NCBI GenBank assembly: GCA_901472405.1
Contig: LR590463.1
Coordinates: 3,720,001 to 3,784,000 of the forward strand
Source: Serratia rubidaea
GTDB lineage: Bacteria; Pseudomonadota; Gammaproteobacteria; Enterobacterales; Enterobacteriaceae
Length of the DNA stretch: 64,000 nucleotides
Direction of reading: 5' to 3'
The notes below the pieces were generated by a model. The model saw nothing but the letters and a program-made list of their open reading frames with translations, did not search any database and was not told the DNA's origin. Positions 52,586-63,928 of this stretch are shown in pieces. Each line of letters begins with the position of its first letter. The stretch's first letter is position 1. Position numbers and translations under genes: made by a program.

Positions 52586-52999
52586 ATGGGTGAAAGTTCA
52601 AAAGACGGCGTTATTCTGCTGGCCAGAATATTGTTGATGATCCTGTTTATCATTTTCGGCTGGATGAAACTGACCAACTTCGGCGCAACCGTCACCTCCA
52701 TGGAAGGTTACGGCACCCCGATGCCCTATCTGGCGGCCATTATCGCCGTGGTAGTGGAGTTCCTGTTTGGCATCGCGCTGATCGTCGGGATCTTTACCCG
52801 CCCTATCGCGCTGCTGTTCGCCCTGTACGTGCTGGGCACCGCCTTTATCGGCCATCCGTTCTGGCAGATGACGGGGGCGGAAATGATGGGCAACGAAATT
52901 AACTTCTTTAAAAACGTCAGCATTATCGGCGGGTTGTTGCTGCTGGCGGTTACCGGCGCCGGACGCTACTCGCTGGACCATAAACTGTTCGGTAAATAA
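52586..52999 (+). CDS. DoxX family membrane protein (YphA-like)
   Basis: 137 aa from ATG 52586 (AAGGAG). Four hydrophobic segments at about 9-27, 50-68, 72-92 and 112-128. The sequence follows E. coli YphA (ILLMILFIIFGWMKL, GTAFIGHPFWQMTG, NFFKNVSIIGGLLLLAVTG). DoxX-like proteins are poorly defined inner-membrane proteins with suggested redox or sulfur roles. A GC-rich hairpin (GGGGAGG/CCTCCCC) stands upstream at about 52439-52456. Confidence 0.85.
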   Translation: MGESSKDGVILLARILLMILFIIFGWMKLTNFGATVTSMEGYGTPMPYLAAIIAVVVEFLFGIALIVGIFTRPIALLFALYVLGTAFIGHPFWQMTGAEMMGNEINFFKNVSIIGGLLLLAVTGAGRYSLDHKLFGK

Positions 53000-53064
53000 T
53001 GTTCACCGCGGCCGATTAACGCGCCCTGCGTCATCGGCCGCCCTGCGCGACCATACGGATAATC

Positions 53065-53451
53065 ATGAAAATAGAACGACTGGACCACCTGGTGTTAACG
53101 GTGGCGGATATTGAACGCAGCTGTCAGTTTTACCAGCAGGTACTAGGGTTTGACATCATCACCTTTCGCGGCGACCGCAAGGCCCTGCGCTTCGGCCAGC
53201 AAAAAATTAATCTGCACCGGCAGGGGCATGAGTTTGAACCAAAGGCCCACCGCCCCACGGCCGGCTCGGCCGACCTGTGTTTTATTACCTCCACCCCGCT
53301 CGCCGAGGTGATCGCAGAGCTGGACGACCTCGGCGTCATCATTGAGGAGGGACCGGTAGAGCGCACCGGCGCGATTGGCCCCCTGCTTTCGCTGTACCTG
53401 CGCGATCCGGATAACAACCTGCTGGAAATCGCCAATCTACAGTCAGCCTGA
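53065..53451 (+). CDS. VOC (glyoxalase/bleomycin-resistance) family protein
   Basis: 128 aa, two beta-alpha-beta-beta-beta modules. Metal-type residues are His8 (RLDHLVLTV), a second His in KINLHRQGHEFEPK and a Glu near the end (NNLLEIANL). Similar proteins are annotated as VOC family virulence protein. Reaction unknown: candidates are glyoxalase, dioxygenase or isomerase. It follows the DoxX gene by 65 bp and may be co-transcribed. Confidence 0.8.
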   Translation: MKIERLDHLVLTVADIERSCQFYQQVLGFDIITFRGDRKALRFGQQKINLHRQGHEFEPKAHRPTAGSADLCFITSTPLAEVIAELDDLGVIIEEGPVERTGAIGPLLSLYLRDPDNNLLEIANLQSA

Positions 53452-53461
53452 GCGCACGACG

Positions 53462-54034
53462 TTAGCGGCTGCGCTTGGCGTGACGCTCGAAATTGTCCGC
53501 TTTGGCCGCCGCGGATTTACGCAGCGTCACATAGCAGGCGCCCTCGCCGCCGTCACGCGGCAGCGCGCGGCAAAAGGCCTGCACCTGCTCCAGCTGCGCC
53601 AGCCACTTGGCGACGTAGCTGCGCACAATGTTGGCATGGCTCTCATCATCACGCCCGCGGCCATGCACGATCAGCAGCGAACGCAGGTTCTGTTTTTCCG
53701 CCAGCATGATAAACCGGTACAGTTCCTGTCGGCAGGCCTCCACCGGCCGCCTCAGCAGGTGCAGACTGGCCTGCGGCGCATAGCGTCCGCTGCGCAGCTT
53801 ATCCAGCACGCCCTGCTGGATGCCTTCCCATTTGTATTCGAGCGGCGTATCGCCGGGAATAATCGTCAAAAAATCGCTGCTGAGCGGGTTTTCCTCTGAC
53901 TGCGCCAGCGCGTCGCGCCGGGCGCGCTTATCGACCTGGGACTGCGGTTGCAGATACAGCGTTTGCTGCCGCCCGGATAACGGGATGACGTCCGCCATCG
54001 CCTGCTCAAAAAAGCCTTTATCTTCGTTGCTCAT
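53462..54034 (-). CDS. smrA: DNA endonuclease SmrA (Smr domain)
   Basis: 190 aa from ATG 54034 (MSNEDKGFFEQAMADVIPLS). C-terminal Smr domain (about 95-175): LHLLRRPVEACRQELYRFI, LLIVHGRGRDDESHANIVRS and ALPRDGGEGACYVTLRKS. It matches E. coli YdaL in length and layout. Smr domains nick DNA or RNA; the HGRG motif is typical. The stop is 11 bp from the convergent VOC gene. Confidence 0.88.
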   Translation of the reverse strand: MSNEDKGFFEQAMADVIPLSGRQQTLYLQPQSQVDKRARRDALAQSEENPLSSDFLTIIPGDTPLEYKWEGIQQGVLDKLRSGRYAPQASLHLLRRPVEACRQELYRFIMLAEKQNLRSLLIVHGRGRDDESHANIVRSYVAKWLAQLEQVQAFCRALPRDGGEGACYVTLRKSAAAKADNFERHAKRSR

Positions 54035-54247
54035 CTCGCTGCCACTCACTTGGGGGATTGATACCGGAAACGACCTGTGGCTCCTTGTGCTGCGGGGGAT
54101 TTGGTTGATTGTAAGACCCTGTCGCCAGGTTGCAAGTTCCGGATGCACACCGGGAGTTTGTCTGCATTTGTTCGCAACGGGTGAGCTTACGCGCGCTTTT
54201 CGTTATACTGCAGACAGACTACTGAGTGCCGCAAAGGGAAGAAGACC

Positions 54248-54619
54248 ATGACTATGCGCGAGCTGGAAATCCAGTTTCAAAATGCAATGAATGAGTTGCA
54301 GGCCAGCTTCGAAAGGCAGCACCGCGAATGGCAACAAAGCTATGACGCTCTGCAACAACAGCTGGAAGAATCCAAACAGCGTGAAATGGCGCTGCTGGAG
54401 GAAGCCAAACGGCGTGAGGCCGCGCTGCATGCGCAAAATGAGCAACTGGCGCGTAAACTGAGCACCGCCACTTCCGTTCCGCAGCAGCATGCGCTGGTAA
54501 AACAGATCAAAATGCTGGGCGCACATCTGGACGCGCTGGCGAAAGACGCCGCCACGTTCAACCACCATCTGCAAAATCAACAGCAGGCCGCAGGGAACTT
54601 CAGCGGCGAACAACACTAA
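54248..54619 (+). CDS. Coiled-coil protein of unknown function
   Basis: 123 aa. An almost continuous coiled coil from residue 5 to 75 (ELEIQFQNAMNELQASFERQ, LEESKQREMALLEEAKRREA) and a second helix to about 112. Charged, no signal or membrane segment, so cytosolic. The start may be ATG 54248 or 54254. It precedes the DUF1198 gene by 54 bp and may share its transcript. Function unknown. Confidence 0.7.
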   Translation: MTMRELEIQFQNAMNELQASFERQHREWQQSYDALQQQLEESKQREMALLEEAKRREAALHAQNEQLARKLSTATSVPQQHALVKQIKMLGAHLDALAKDAATFNHHLQNQQQAAGNFSGEQH

Positions 54620-54673
54620 GACGACGGGCGCCGCCCCGGCGCCTCAGGTCATCACTGAGTAGAAACTACCGCC

Positions 54674-55120
54674 ATGACGTGGATTATCATCGCTGTCCTG
54701 ATCGTCGTATTTATCGCCGGCTACCGGATCCTGACGTCCGACACCCGCAAGGCCGTTGACTCGCTGGCCCAGTGGCTGCGGGTCAAACCCATGCTGATTG
54801 AGTCGATGATGCAGGAGATGGGCGCTCGCAACAGCCAGGCGTTTATTCGTATGCTGAATAATGGCTATACCGAAGAGATGCACCGGGCCGCCTACCTGCT
54901 GTTTATCTACGTCGCCTTTATCAAGGAGGCGGACGACGTCCAGCTCGCCCAGTGGCGCGATATGCTGATCCGCGCCGGCCTGTCGCCGGAGCTGAACGCG
55001 GAATACACGGAATCCGCCCTGTTTTACTTTGCCGAGCTGGATCTGGATGCGTTTGAACTGGCGCAGTTCCGCCGCGCCTATAATGCGCGCTTTAATCTGG
55101 ACGCGGTAGCCAACGGCTGA
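54674..55120 (+). CDS. DUF1198 family membrane-anchored protein (YicN-like)
   Basis: 148 aa. One N-terminal span (TWIIIAVLIVVFIAGYRILT) then a helical cytoplasmic domain (MMQEMGARNSQAFIRMLNNG, AAYLLFIYVAFIKEADDVQL). The pattern of an N-terminal anchor, TSDTRKA and a late RRAYNARF agrees with E. coli YicN (DUF1198). Function unknown. Confidence 0.8.
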   Translation: MTWIIIAVLIVVFIAGYRILTSDTRKAVDSLAQWLRVKPMLIESMMQEMGARNSQAFIRMLNNGYTEEMHRAAYLLFIYVAFIKEADDVQLAQWRDMLIRAGLSPELNAEYTESALFYFAELDLDAFELAQFRRAYNARFNLDAVANG

Positions 55121-55152
55121 TTGGCGGCGCAACGCAACCCGCAGCGCCGGAA

Positions 55153-55479
55153 TTACAGAAACATGCTGTAGAGGTAGCGGGTCAGCGCTTCGCGCGAGCT
55201 GAAACCGTGGGGAATGCCGTAACGCTGGCCGCTGACGTCCTGCGGGAATTCAAGGTATTGCTCGCTGGCGCGCACCGGCGACGCCGGCGTCGCAAAATAG
55301 CGGCTGCGCTCTTTTAACGCCGGGTGTATCACCAGCGCGGTTCTGCCCATCCGGGCTTCCCGGTTCACATACACATAGTGCTCATCCTTACGGTAACCGT
55401 AAGCCTGGTCGCTCATCGAGTCGCACTTGAAGCCGGCACTCTCCAACACCTTAGCCACTTCATCCGGCCGTAAATACAT
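55153..55479 (-). CDS. Conserved small cytoplasmic protein (DUF2002-like)
   Basis: 108 aa: [53 protein letters not shown] and [17 protein letters not shown]. The sequence follows a conserved enterobacterial small protein that I recall as DUF2002; function unknown. Start ATG 55479 has an AGGAG site. Family name is from memory. Confidence 0.75.
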   Translation of the reverse strand: MYLRPDEVAKVLESAGFKCDSMSDQAYGYRKDEHYVYVNREARMGRTALVIHPALKERSRYFATPASPVRASEQYLEFPQDVSGQRYGIPHGFSSREALTRYLYSMFL

Positions 55480-55707
55480 CGCTTTCTCCTCTCATTCCTG
55501 ACTGCCGTGCGACCTTACCGGAATCATTGGCTGAAACAATAATTTTTCGCCCTCTACGCGGGGGTTTCAGACTATTCTTGACGCACGGTTTACGGCGGCA
55601 TGGCGCAGCTTTCTGCCATGCCAGACAGGCGTTTGGCGGTGCAGCGAGAGGGAAAGTTATGCGGGATCTGCCAGGGGCAAACGTGCGCCGACAGACGGCA
55701 GTGGCGC

Positions 55708-55803
55708 TTACAAAAAGTGGTTCAGAAACAGCCACCAGGCCACCAGCAGCCCGCACAGGGTAAGTACGCTGCAGATCAGCGCCAACAGATAGCGATTTAT
55801 CAT
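55708..55803 (-). CDS. Candidate 31-residue single-span membrane protein
   Basis: ATG 55803 to TAA 55708: MINRYLLALICSVLTLCGLL continuing VAWWLFLNHFL. Nearly the whole peptide is a membrane helix with a short basic N-terminus, the usual look of enterobacterial small membrane proteins. AGGG lies about 9 nt upstream. It lies immediately beyond the asr terminator, on the same strand. No family recognised. Confidence 0.55.
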   Translation of the reverse strand: MINRYLLALICSVLTLCGLLVAWWLFLNHFL

Positions 55804-55816
55804 GACCGGCGGCCCT

Positions 55817-55845
55817 AAAAAAAACACCCGGGGGGGACCGGGTGT
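55817..55845 (-). terminator. Terminator of asr
   Basis: ACACCCGG (55824-55831) pairs with CCGGGTGT (55838-55845); on the minus strand the stem is followed by T8. Confidence 0.88.
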
Positions 55846-55899
55846 CGGGATCAGACTCAATCAGCCAGACGCCTGGCGTCTGGCATTACCATCAGTTAA

Positions 55900-56214
55900 T
55901 CAAGCGGCTTTCTTGCCTTTGCCGGCTTTTTTGTGATGTTTTTTAGCGGCCTGCGCTTTTTGCGCCGGGGCTTTTTTAGCGTGTTTTTTCGCTTTTGCAG
56001 CCTGAGCTTTCTGCTCTGCGGCTTTTTTATGCGCTTTCTTGTGGTGAGTTTTCTTGTGGCTGGTTTTTGCCGGCGCTTTAGTCGCAGCAGCTGCCGGTGC
56101 GGCAGCGGTCGCAGGTGCAGCAGCGGTTGCCGGCGCAGCCGCGGTTTCAGCCGCGAAAGCAACAGAAGACAGACCCATCGTTGCCGCAACAGCCAGAGCT
56201 AATAATTTTTTCAT
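55900..56214 (-). CDS. asr: Acid-shock protein Asr
   Basis: 104 aa. Signal peptide [20 protein letters not shown] cleaved at AFA-A, an Ala/Pro repeat ([20 protein letters not shown]), then a Lys/His/Ala-rich basic tail ([20 protein letters not shown]). The architecture is that of Asr, a periplasmic chaperone-like protein induced at low pH. ATG 56214 follows an adjacent in-frame ATG 56217; the ribosome site is GAGGAAT. An RstA box lies upstream. Confidence 0.93.
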   Translation of the reverse strand: MKKLLALAVAATMGLSSVAFAAETAAAPATAAAPATAAAPAAAATKAPAKTSHKKTHHKKAHKKAAEQKAQAAKAKKHAKKAPAQKAQAAKKHHKKAGKGKKAA

Positions 56215-56315
56215 CATTACATTCCTCAGTACGTTCTTCGGTAAGCCCCCGTGGGCCGTTGCAGCAGATACTAGAAGAAGCACCGTCGCCTTTCCGTGAG
56301 TGATTGGTTTCCTTG

Positions 56316-56329
56316 AGTAACCAAATGTA
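56316..56329 (-). promoter_or_regulatory. RstA box upstream of asr
   Basis: The minus strand reads TACATTTGGTTACT, 13 of 14 matches to the RstA box TACATNTNGTTACA known from E. coli asr. RstB/RstA (and PhoB in E. coli) control acid induction of asr. Confidence 0.75.
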
Positions 56330-56833
56330 CAAACCCGCGGACGCTGACTATCACACTTGCCGATGCGCAGTTGAAAAAATGGTCTACACTATCAAGATGT
56401 GCTGATGAATATGTGCATGACAAACCTTGGCAGAACGTGGGCATTACGCCCGACGCGCTGCCGGCCCGGCGTTAACACCCCTTGCAGTCATAAAGATAAA
56501 ACAGATGTGCGTCTGGCCCGCGGGAAACCGCGGGCCACTTACTTTCATCCCTCCGTAACACCGCCGACTCAGCGCCAAGCCAGCCGGGTGCCCCCTGCGT
56601 TTACCGCCATAAAAAAATTTTCCGCCGCCGATCCAGCCCCGGCGCGGCCTCAGGCCAAAACCCGACAAAACACCATATATAGCGTGGTTGATAAAATTAA
56701 GATCAATATCTAGTATCTTAAACATCAACCACGGGGACAGCGTACGGGTTGATGACGCGTCAGGAAATGCCAAACCCGTTTGCGCTTTCTGACTTTACCG
56801 CCTTTCCTTCAGACCAAAAGGTAAATGCGAATC
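56330..56833. promoter_or_regulatory. asr-nrdH intergenic region with two NrdR boxes
   Basis: 500 bp without a gene. Two NrdR-type boxes precede nrdH: ACACCATATATAGCGT (56670-56685) and GATCAATATCTAGTAT (56701-56716), start to start 31 bp, that is three helical turns, the spacing typical of NrdR pairs. NrdR with ATP/dATP would repress nrdHIEF. Confidence 0.75.
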
Positions 56834-57070
56834 ATGAGTATTATTATTTACAGTAAACCGGACTGCGTCCAGTGCAACGCAACCTATCGCGCATTCGATA
56901 AGCAGGGAATTGCCTATCAGGTGGTCGATCTCACTCAGGATCGGCAAGCGCTCAACCATGTCAAATCATTAGGCTACCAGCAGGTTCCGGTGATCGTTGC
57001 CGGCGACGATCACTGGTCGGGTTTTCGCCCCGACAAGATCGGCGCGCTGCTTCACGCCGCGGCATCATGA
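56834..57070 (+). CDS. nrdH: Glutaredoxin-like protein NrdH
   Basis: 78 aa from ATG 56834 (MSIIIYSKPDCVQCNATYRA); ATG 56825 in frame is close to an AAGG and might be used. Redox motif CVQC at residues 11-14, and the family end motif HWSGFRPDKI. Electron donor to the class Ib ribonucleotide reductase, reduced by thioredoxin reductase. First gene of nrdHIEF. Confidence 0.93.
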   Translation: MSIIIYSKPDCVQCNATYRAFDKQGIAYQVVDLTQDRQALNHVKSLGYQQVPVIVAGDDHWSGFRPDKIGALLHAAAS

Positions 57071-57079
57071 GCCAGGCTG

Positions 57080-57465
57080 ATGAACCCACTGGTCTATTTC
57101 TCCAGCAGTTCGGAGAACACGCACAGGTTTGTTGAAAAACTTGGGCTGCCGGCGATCCGCATTCCCATCGCCGGCAGCCGCGAAAAGCTGCAGCTGGATC
57201 AACCCTACATTTTGGTCGTACCCAGCTATGGCGGCGGCAGCGCCACCGGCGCGGTACCGATCCAGGTGATCCGCTTTCTCAACGATCCGCACAATCGTGC
57301 TTATCTGCGCGGCGTCATCGCCGCCGGCAACACCAACTTCGGCGCAGCGTATGGCATCGCCGGCGAGATTATCGCCCAAAAATGTCAGGTGCCTTTTCTC
57401 TACCGCTTTGAACTGCTCGGCACCGCACAAGACGTTGCAAACGTACGACAGGGAGTAACCGCATT

Positions 57466-57484
<19 letters not shown>
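57080..57484 (+). CDS. nrdI: Flavodoxin-like NrdI
   Basis: 134 aa. FMN-binding loop [17 protein letters not shown], core [17 protein letters not shown], and [16 protein letters not shown]. NrdI supplies the oxidant that builds the dimanganese-tyrosyl radical in NrdF. It starts 9 bp after nrdH and overlaps nrdE by 19 bp. Confidence 0.95.
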
Positions 57485-60575
<3,091 letters not shown>

Positions 60576-60581
60576 GCAGCT

Positions 60582-60607
60582 AAAAAAAAGCCCCGTGGGG
60601 ACGGGGC
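60582..60607 (-). terminator. Terminator of the citrate/hydroxycarboxylate transporter gene
   Basis: GCCCCGT (60590-60596) pairs with ACGGGGC (60601-60607) around GGGG. The A8 tract (60582-60589) gives a T run on the minus strand, so it ends the transporter transcript; nrdF has no T run of its own here. Confidence 0.82.
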
Positions 60608-60635
60608 AAGGCAAAGAACAAACTAAGGAATAGCC

Positions 60636-61991
60636 TCAGGCAAAGAAATGCGACAACACCAGCAGAGAAAGGGAGACGTTGATCGCGCCGCCGATGCGGG
60701 TGGCGATCTGGGCGAATGGCATCAGCGACATGCGGTTGCCCGCCGTCAGGATCGCCACGTCGCCGGTGCCGCCCTGCCCGCTCTGGCAGCAGGAAACGAT
60801 GGCGACATCGATCGGGTGCATGCCGATTTTCTTACCGACCAGGAAGCCGGTGCCCACCAGCGCGCCGACGGTGCAGACGATCACGATCAGATTTTGCAGG
60901 GTAAAGGCGTCCACCAGCTCCTGCCACGGGGTAATCGCCACGCCGACGGCGAACAGAATCGGGTAGGTCACCGCAGTGCGGAAAAACTTGTACACCACCT
61001 GCGAGCCTTCCTGAATCCGCGGCGACACGCCGTGCGCCAGTTTGACCGCCACCGCGGCAAACAGCATGCCGACCGGCGCCGGCAGGCCAATCATACGGTG
61101 CAGCAACATCCCTACCATATACAGCAGAATAGCCAGCAGCGCGCCGCAGGCCAGGGTGCTGACGTCAACCTTGCCGCTGACTTTTTCCACCGCCGACATT
61201 TCGCCGTCGCCCGCCTTGCTCGGCATCAGGCTGCCTTCGCCGGTCAGGTGCGGATAGCGCTTGCCCAGCTGGTTCAGCAGGCCGGCCATAATGATCGCCG
61301 TCAGGCTGCCGAGCATAACGATCGGCAGAATGCGCCCCAGCGCCACGCCCTGCTCCATATGCAGGATCGTCGCGTAGCCCATCGACAGCGGGATCGCCCC
61401 TTCGCCGACGCCGCCGGCCATGATCGGCAGGATCAGGAAGAAGAAGATCTGGAACGGCTCCAGCCCCAGCGCCATACCGACGCCCATACCCACCAGCATG
61501 CCGACGATCTCGCCGCACAGCATCGGTACGAAAATGCGCAGGAAGCCCTGAATCAACACCTGGCGGTTCATGCTCATAATGCTGCCGACGATAATGCAGC
61601 AGATATAGAGATAAAGAATATTGGTCGACTTATAGAATTTGGTGGTCGACTCCACCACCACGTCCGGCAGCAGGCCGTAATGCACCAGCGCGGAAGGGAT
61701 AAAGGTCGCGCAGATCGCCGCCGCCCCCATTTTCCCCACCAGCGGCAGGCGCTTGCCGAACTCGCCGCAGGCAAAACCAAAAAAGGCCAGCGTCGCCACC
61801 ATCACCACGATATCGCTGGGCAGCTTACCCGCCAGACAGTCGAGCAAAATAAGCCCGCCGGCCAGCAAAAAGAACGGCAGCGGAATAATGCCTATTTTGT
61901 AATTGTCCAAAATCCGCCACCACTTTTCCCGCAGCGGAACGTCTGCGGTCTTATCGCCGGCAACGAGATAAGAATCATCAGTTGTGCTCAT
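60636..61991 (-). CDS. 2-hydroxycarboxylate:Na+ symporter (CitS family)
   Basis: 451 aa with 11-13 hydrophobic spans. The two inverted-repeat substrate loops of the family are visible: IMAGGVGEGAIPLSMGYA and CCQSGQGGTGDVAIL (GGxG motifs), and the late FAQIATRIGGA has the conserved Arg that binds a carboxylate in CitS. The family brings in citrate, malate or lactate with sodium or protons. Citrate is the best guess given the CitA/CitB-type regulators next door, but malate is possible, and no citrate lyase genes are in the window. Start ATG 61991 with GAGG upstream. Confidence 0.85.
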   Translation of the reverse strand: MSTTDDSYLVAGDKTADVPLREKWWRILDNYKIGIIPLPFFLLAGGLILLDCLAGKLPSDIVVMVATLAFFGFACGEFGKRLPLVGKMGAAAICATFIPSALVHYGLLPDVVVESTTKFYKSTNILYLYICCIIVGSIMSMNRQVLIQGFLRIFVPMLCGEIVGMLVGMGVGMALGLEPFQIFFFLILPIMAGGVGEGAIPLSMGYATILHMEQGVALGRILPIVMLGSLTAIIMAGLLNQLGKRYPHLTGEGSLMPSKAGDGEMSAVEKVSGKVDVSTLACGALLAILLYMVGMLLHRMIGLPAPVGMLFAAVAVKLAHGVSPRIQEGSQVVYKFFRTAVTYPILFAVGVAITPWQELVDAFTLQNLIVIVCTVGALVGTGFLVGKKIGMHPIDVAIVSCCQSGQGGTGDVAILTAGNRMSLMPFAQIATRIGGAINVSLSLLVLSHFFA

Positions 61992-62315
61992 AATCTGGCC
62001 TCTTATTGGTTTGTTCAGCCATCATAGATAATGCAACAGATTATTCGCTGTGATTCTGTTCAAAGATAAAAAGGGTTTTTAATGGTGGTTATGGTTTCTA
62101 TGGTGTTTATTCAGATTATGTCAAATACAGCGTGGTGTTAATGGTTTTAAAGATAATTTAATTTAAACTTTACTGAATTATAAACAATAGCGCCGAATTC
62201 ACCACGGCAAGTATAAAGCGACGGCGACGATCACAACTTGATCGAACGCAATACGCCTTACGACGCATCTCGTGATAGGGTAAGCACCCAATCAGCTTCC
62301 CGAACGACGGCCGCC
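61992..62315. other. Divergent transporter/sensor control region
   Basis: 324 bp, AT-rich at 62030-62200, without a gene. It must hold the promoters of the transporter and kinase genes and probably the response-regulator site. TGTGATTCTGTTCAAA at 62049-62064 has one good CRP half-site only. No terminator. Confidence 0.45.
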
Positions 62316-63907
62316 ATGCGTAGAAAACTCTCATTTCAAATCAAACTGTTTCTGTGTCTGGTCGCGTTTTCCTGCCTGCTGCTGACGCTGATCGGCGCCT
62401 ATACCTATTACCAGCTGGACGCCCAGCTGCACCGCGATCTGGGCGCGCGGGCGCAGGTGCAGGCCCGGAAATCGCCCTGATCCCCTCGCTGTCGCAGGCG
62501 GTGCAGCGGCAGGATCCCCACGCCATCGCCGCCCTGCTGAAAAAGATCCGCGCCAGCAGCGACGCCAGTTATATTGTGATCGGCGATCGCCACGCGCGCC
62601 ACCTGTATCATTCCGAATATCCCGGCCGTTACGGCACGGCAATGGTCGGCGGCGATAATAAAGAGGTGCTGGAAGGTAAAAGTATTATTTCTATTCGCAA
62701 AGGCGGCATCGGCATTTCATTACGCAGTAAAGCGCCGATCGTCGATGACAATAATCAGGTGATCGGTATTGTTTCGGTCGGCTACCTTAAATCACATATC
62801 GATAATTTAAATGCGCGCACCCTGACGCAAATTATCGGTTCGATTATTCTGCTGCTGATCGCGCTGTTTATTTTCTCCTGGCTGCTGTCTAAAAATCTTA
62901 AACGGCAGATGTTCTGGCTGGAGCCGCAGGATATCGCCCTGCTGGTGCGCCAACAAAAGGCGCTGCTGGAAGCCATTTATGAAGGGGTGATCGCCATCGA
63001 TCCCCAGCAGAAGATCATCACCATCAACCACGCCGCGCGCGAGCTGCTGGATCTGCGTCAGCCGGCCGGCAGCCTGATGGGACGCGATATCGCCGAGGTG
63101 ATCCAGGCGCAGCCGGATTTCTTCAGCCCGGCGCAGCTCGCCCAGGATTGCCACGACGAAGTCTGCCGTTTTAACCACGTCCGGGTGATCGCCAACCGGG
63201 TGCGCATCATGCAGGACGATCGCCTGCAGGGCTGGGTCATCAGCTTCCGCGATAAAAATGACATCAATACGCTGAGCAGCCAGCTCAGCCAGGTGAAGCG
63301 CTACGCCGACAGCCTGCGCATCATGCGCCACGAGCAGCTTAACTGGACCGCCACCCTCGCCGGGCTGCTGCATATGCAGCGCTATGATGAAGCAATACGC
63401 TACGTCGAGGCCCAGTCGGAAGGCGCGCAGGAGATCCTCGACTTTATTTCGCAGCGTTTCAGTTCCGCCGCGCTGTGCGGCCTGCTGCTGGGCAAATACG
63501 CCGGCGCGCGGGAGAAAGGCGTAGAACTGCGTTTCGACCCCGCCTGCCAGCTGCGCCAGATACCGGCCGCGCTGAATGAAACCGAACTGATGTCGATTAT
63601 CGGCAACCTGCTGGATAACGCGGTGGAAGCAACCCTGCATTGCGCTGCGCCGCACGACGCGGTAGAACTCTATATCAACGATAACGGCAATGAGCTGGTG
63701 ATTGAGGTCGCCGACCACGGCAGCGGCATCGCGGCGCAGATACGCGAGACGCTGTTTGACCAGGGCGTATCCACCAAACCGCACGGCGATCACGGCATCG
63801 GCCTGCACCTGGTCGCCAGCTATGTCGCCCAGGCGCACGGCAGTATCGAAGTGTCGGACAATGAGCCGCACGGCGCCATTTTTTCCCTGTTTATCCCCAA
63901 GCATTGA
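62316..63907 (+). CDS. CitA/DpiB-type sensor histidine kinase, frameshifted
   Basis: About 530 aa after repair. Start ATG 62316 (MRRKLSFQIKLFLCLVAFSC) with weak ribosome site. TM1 at about 8-30, periplasmic PAS-like citrate/dicarboxylate sensor (RASSDASYIVIGDRHARHLY, GRYGTAMVGGDNKEVLEGKS), TM2 (IIGSIILLLIALFIFSWLLS), cytoplasmic PAS and a His kinase of the CitA group: phosphorylation motif RIMRHEQLNWTATLAGLLHM and ATPase NLLDNAVEAT, DHGSGIA, GDHGIGLHLV. One G is missing near 62466 (CGGAAATCG should be CGGGAAATCG, restoring VQAREIALIPSLSQAV). It probably detects the ligand carried by the neighbouring transporter. Confidence 0.85.
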
Positions 63908-63928
63908 TAACGAACGGGCACCCGAAGC

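Noticed and set aside
62049..62064. CRP site in the transporter/sensor gap
   Set aside because: Only one half (TGTGA) matches; the second half (TCAAA against TCACA) is too weak.
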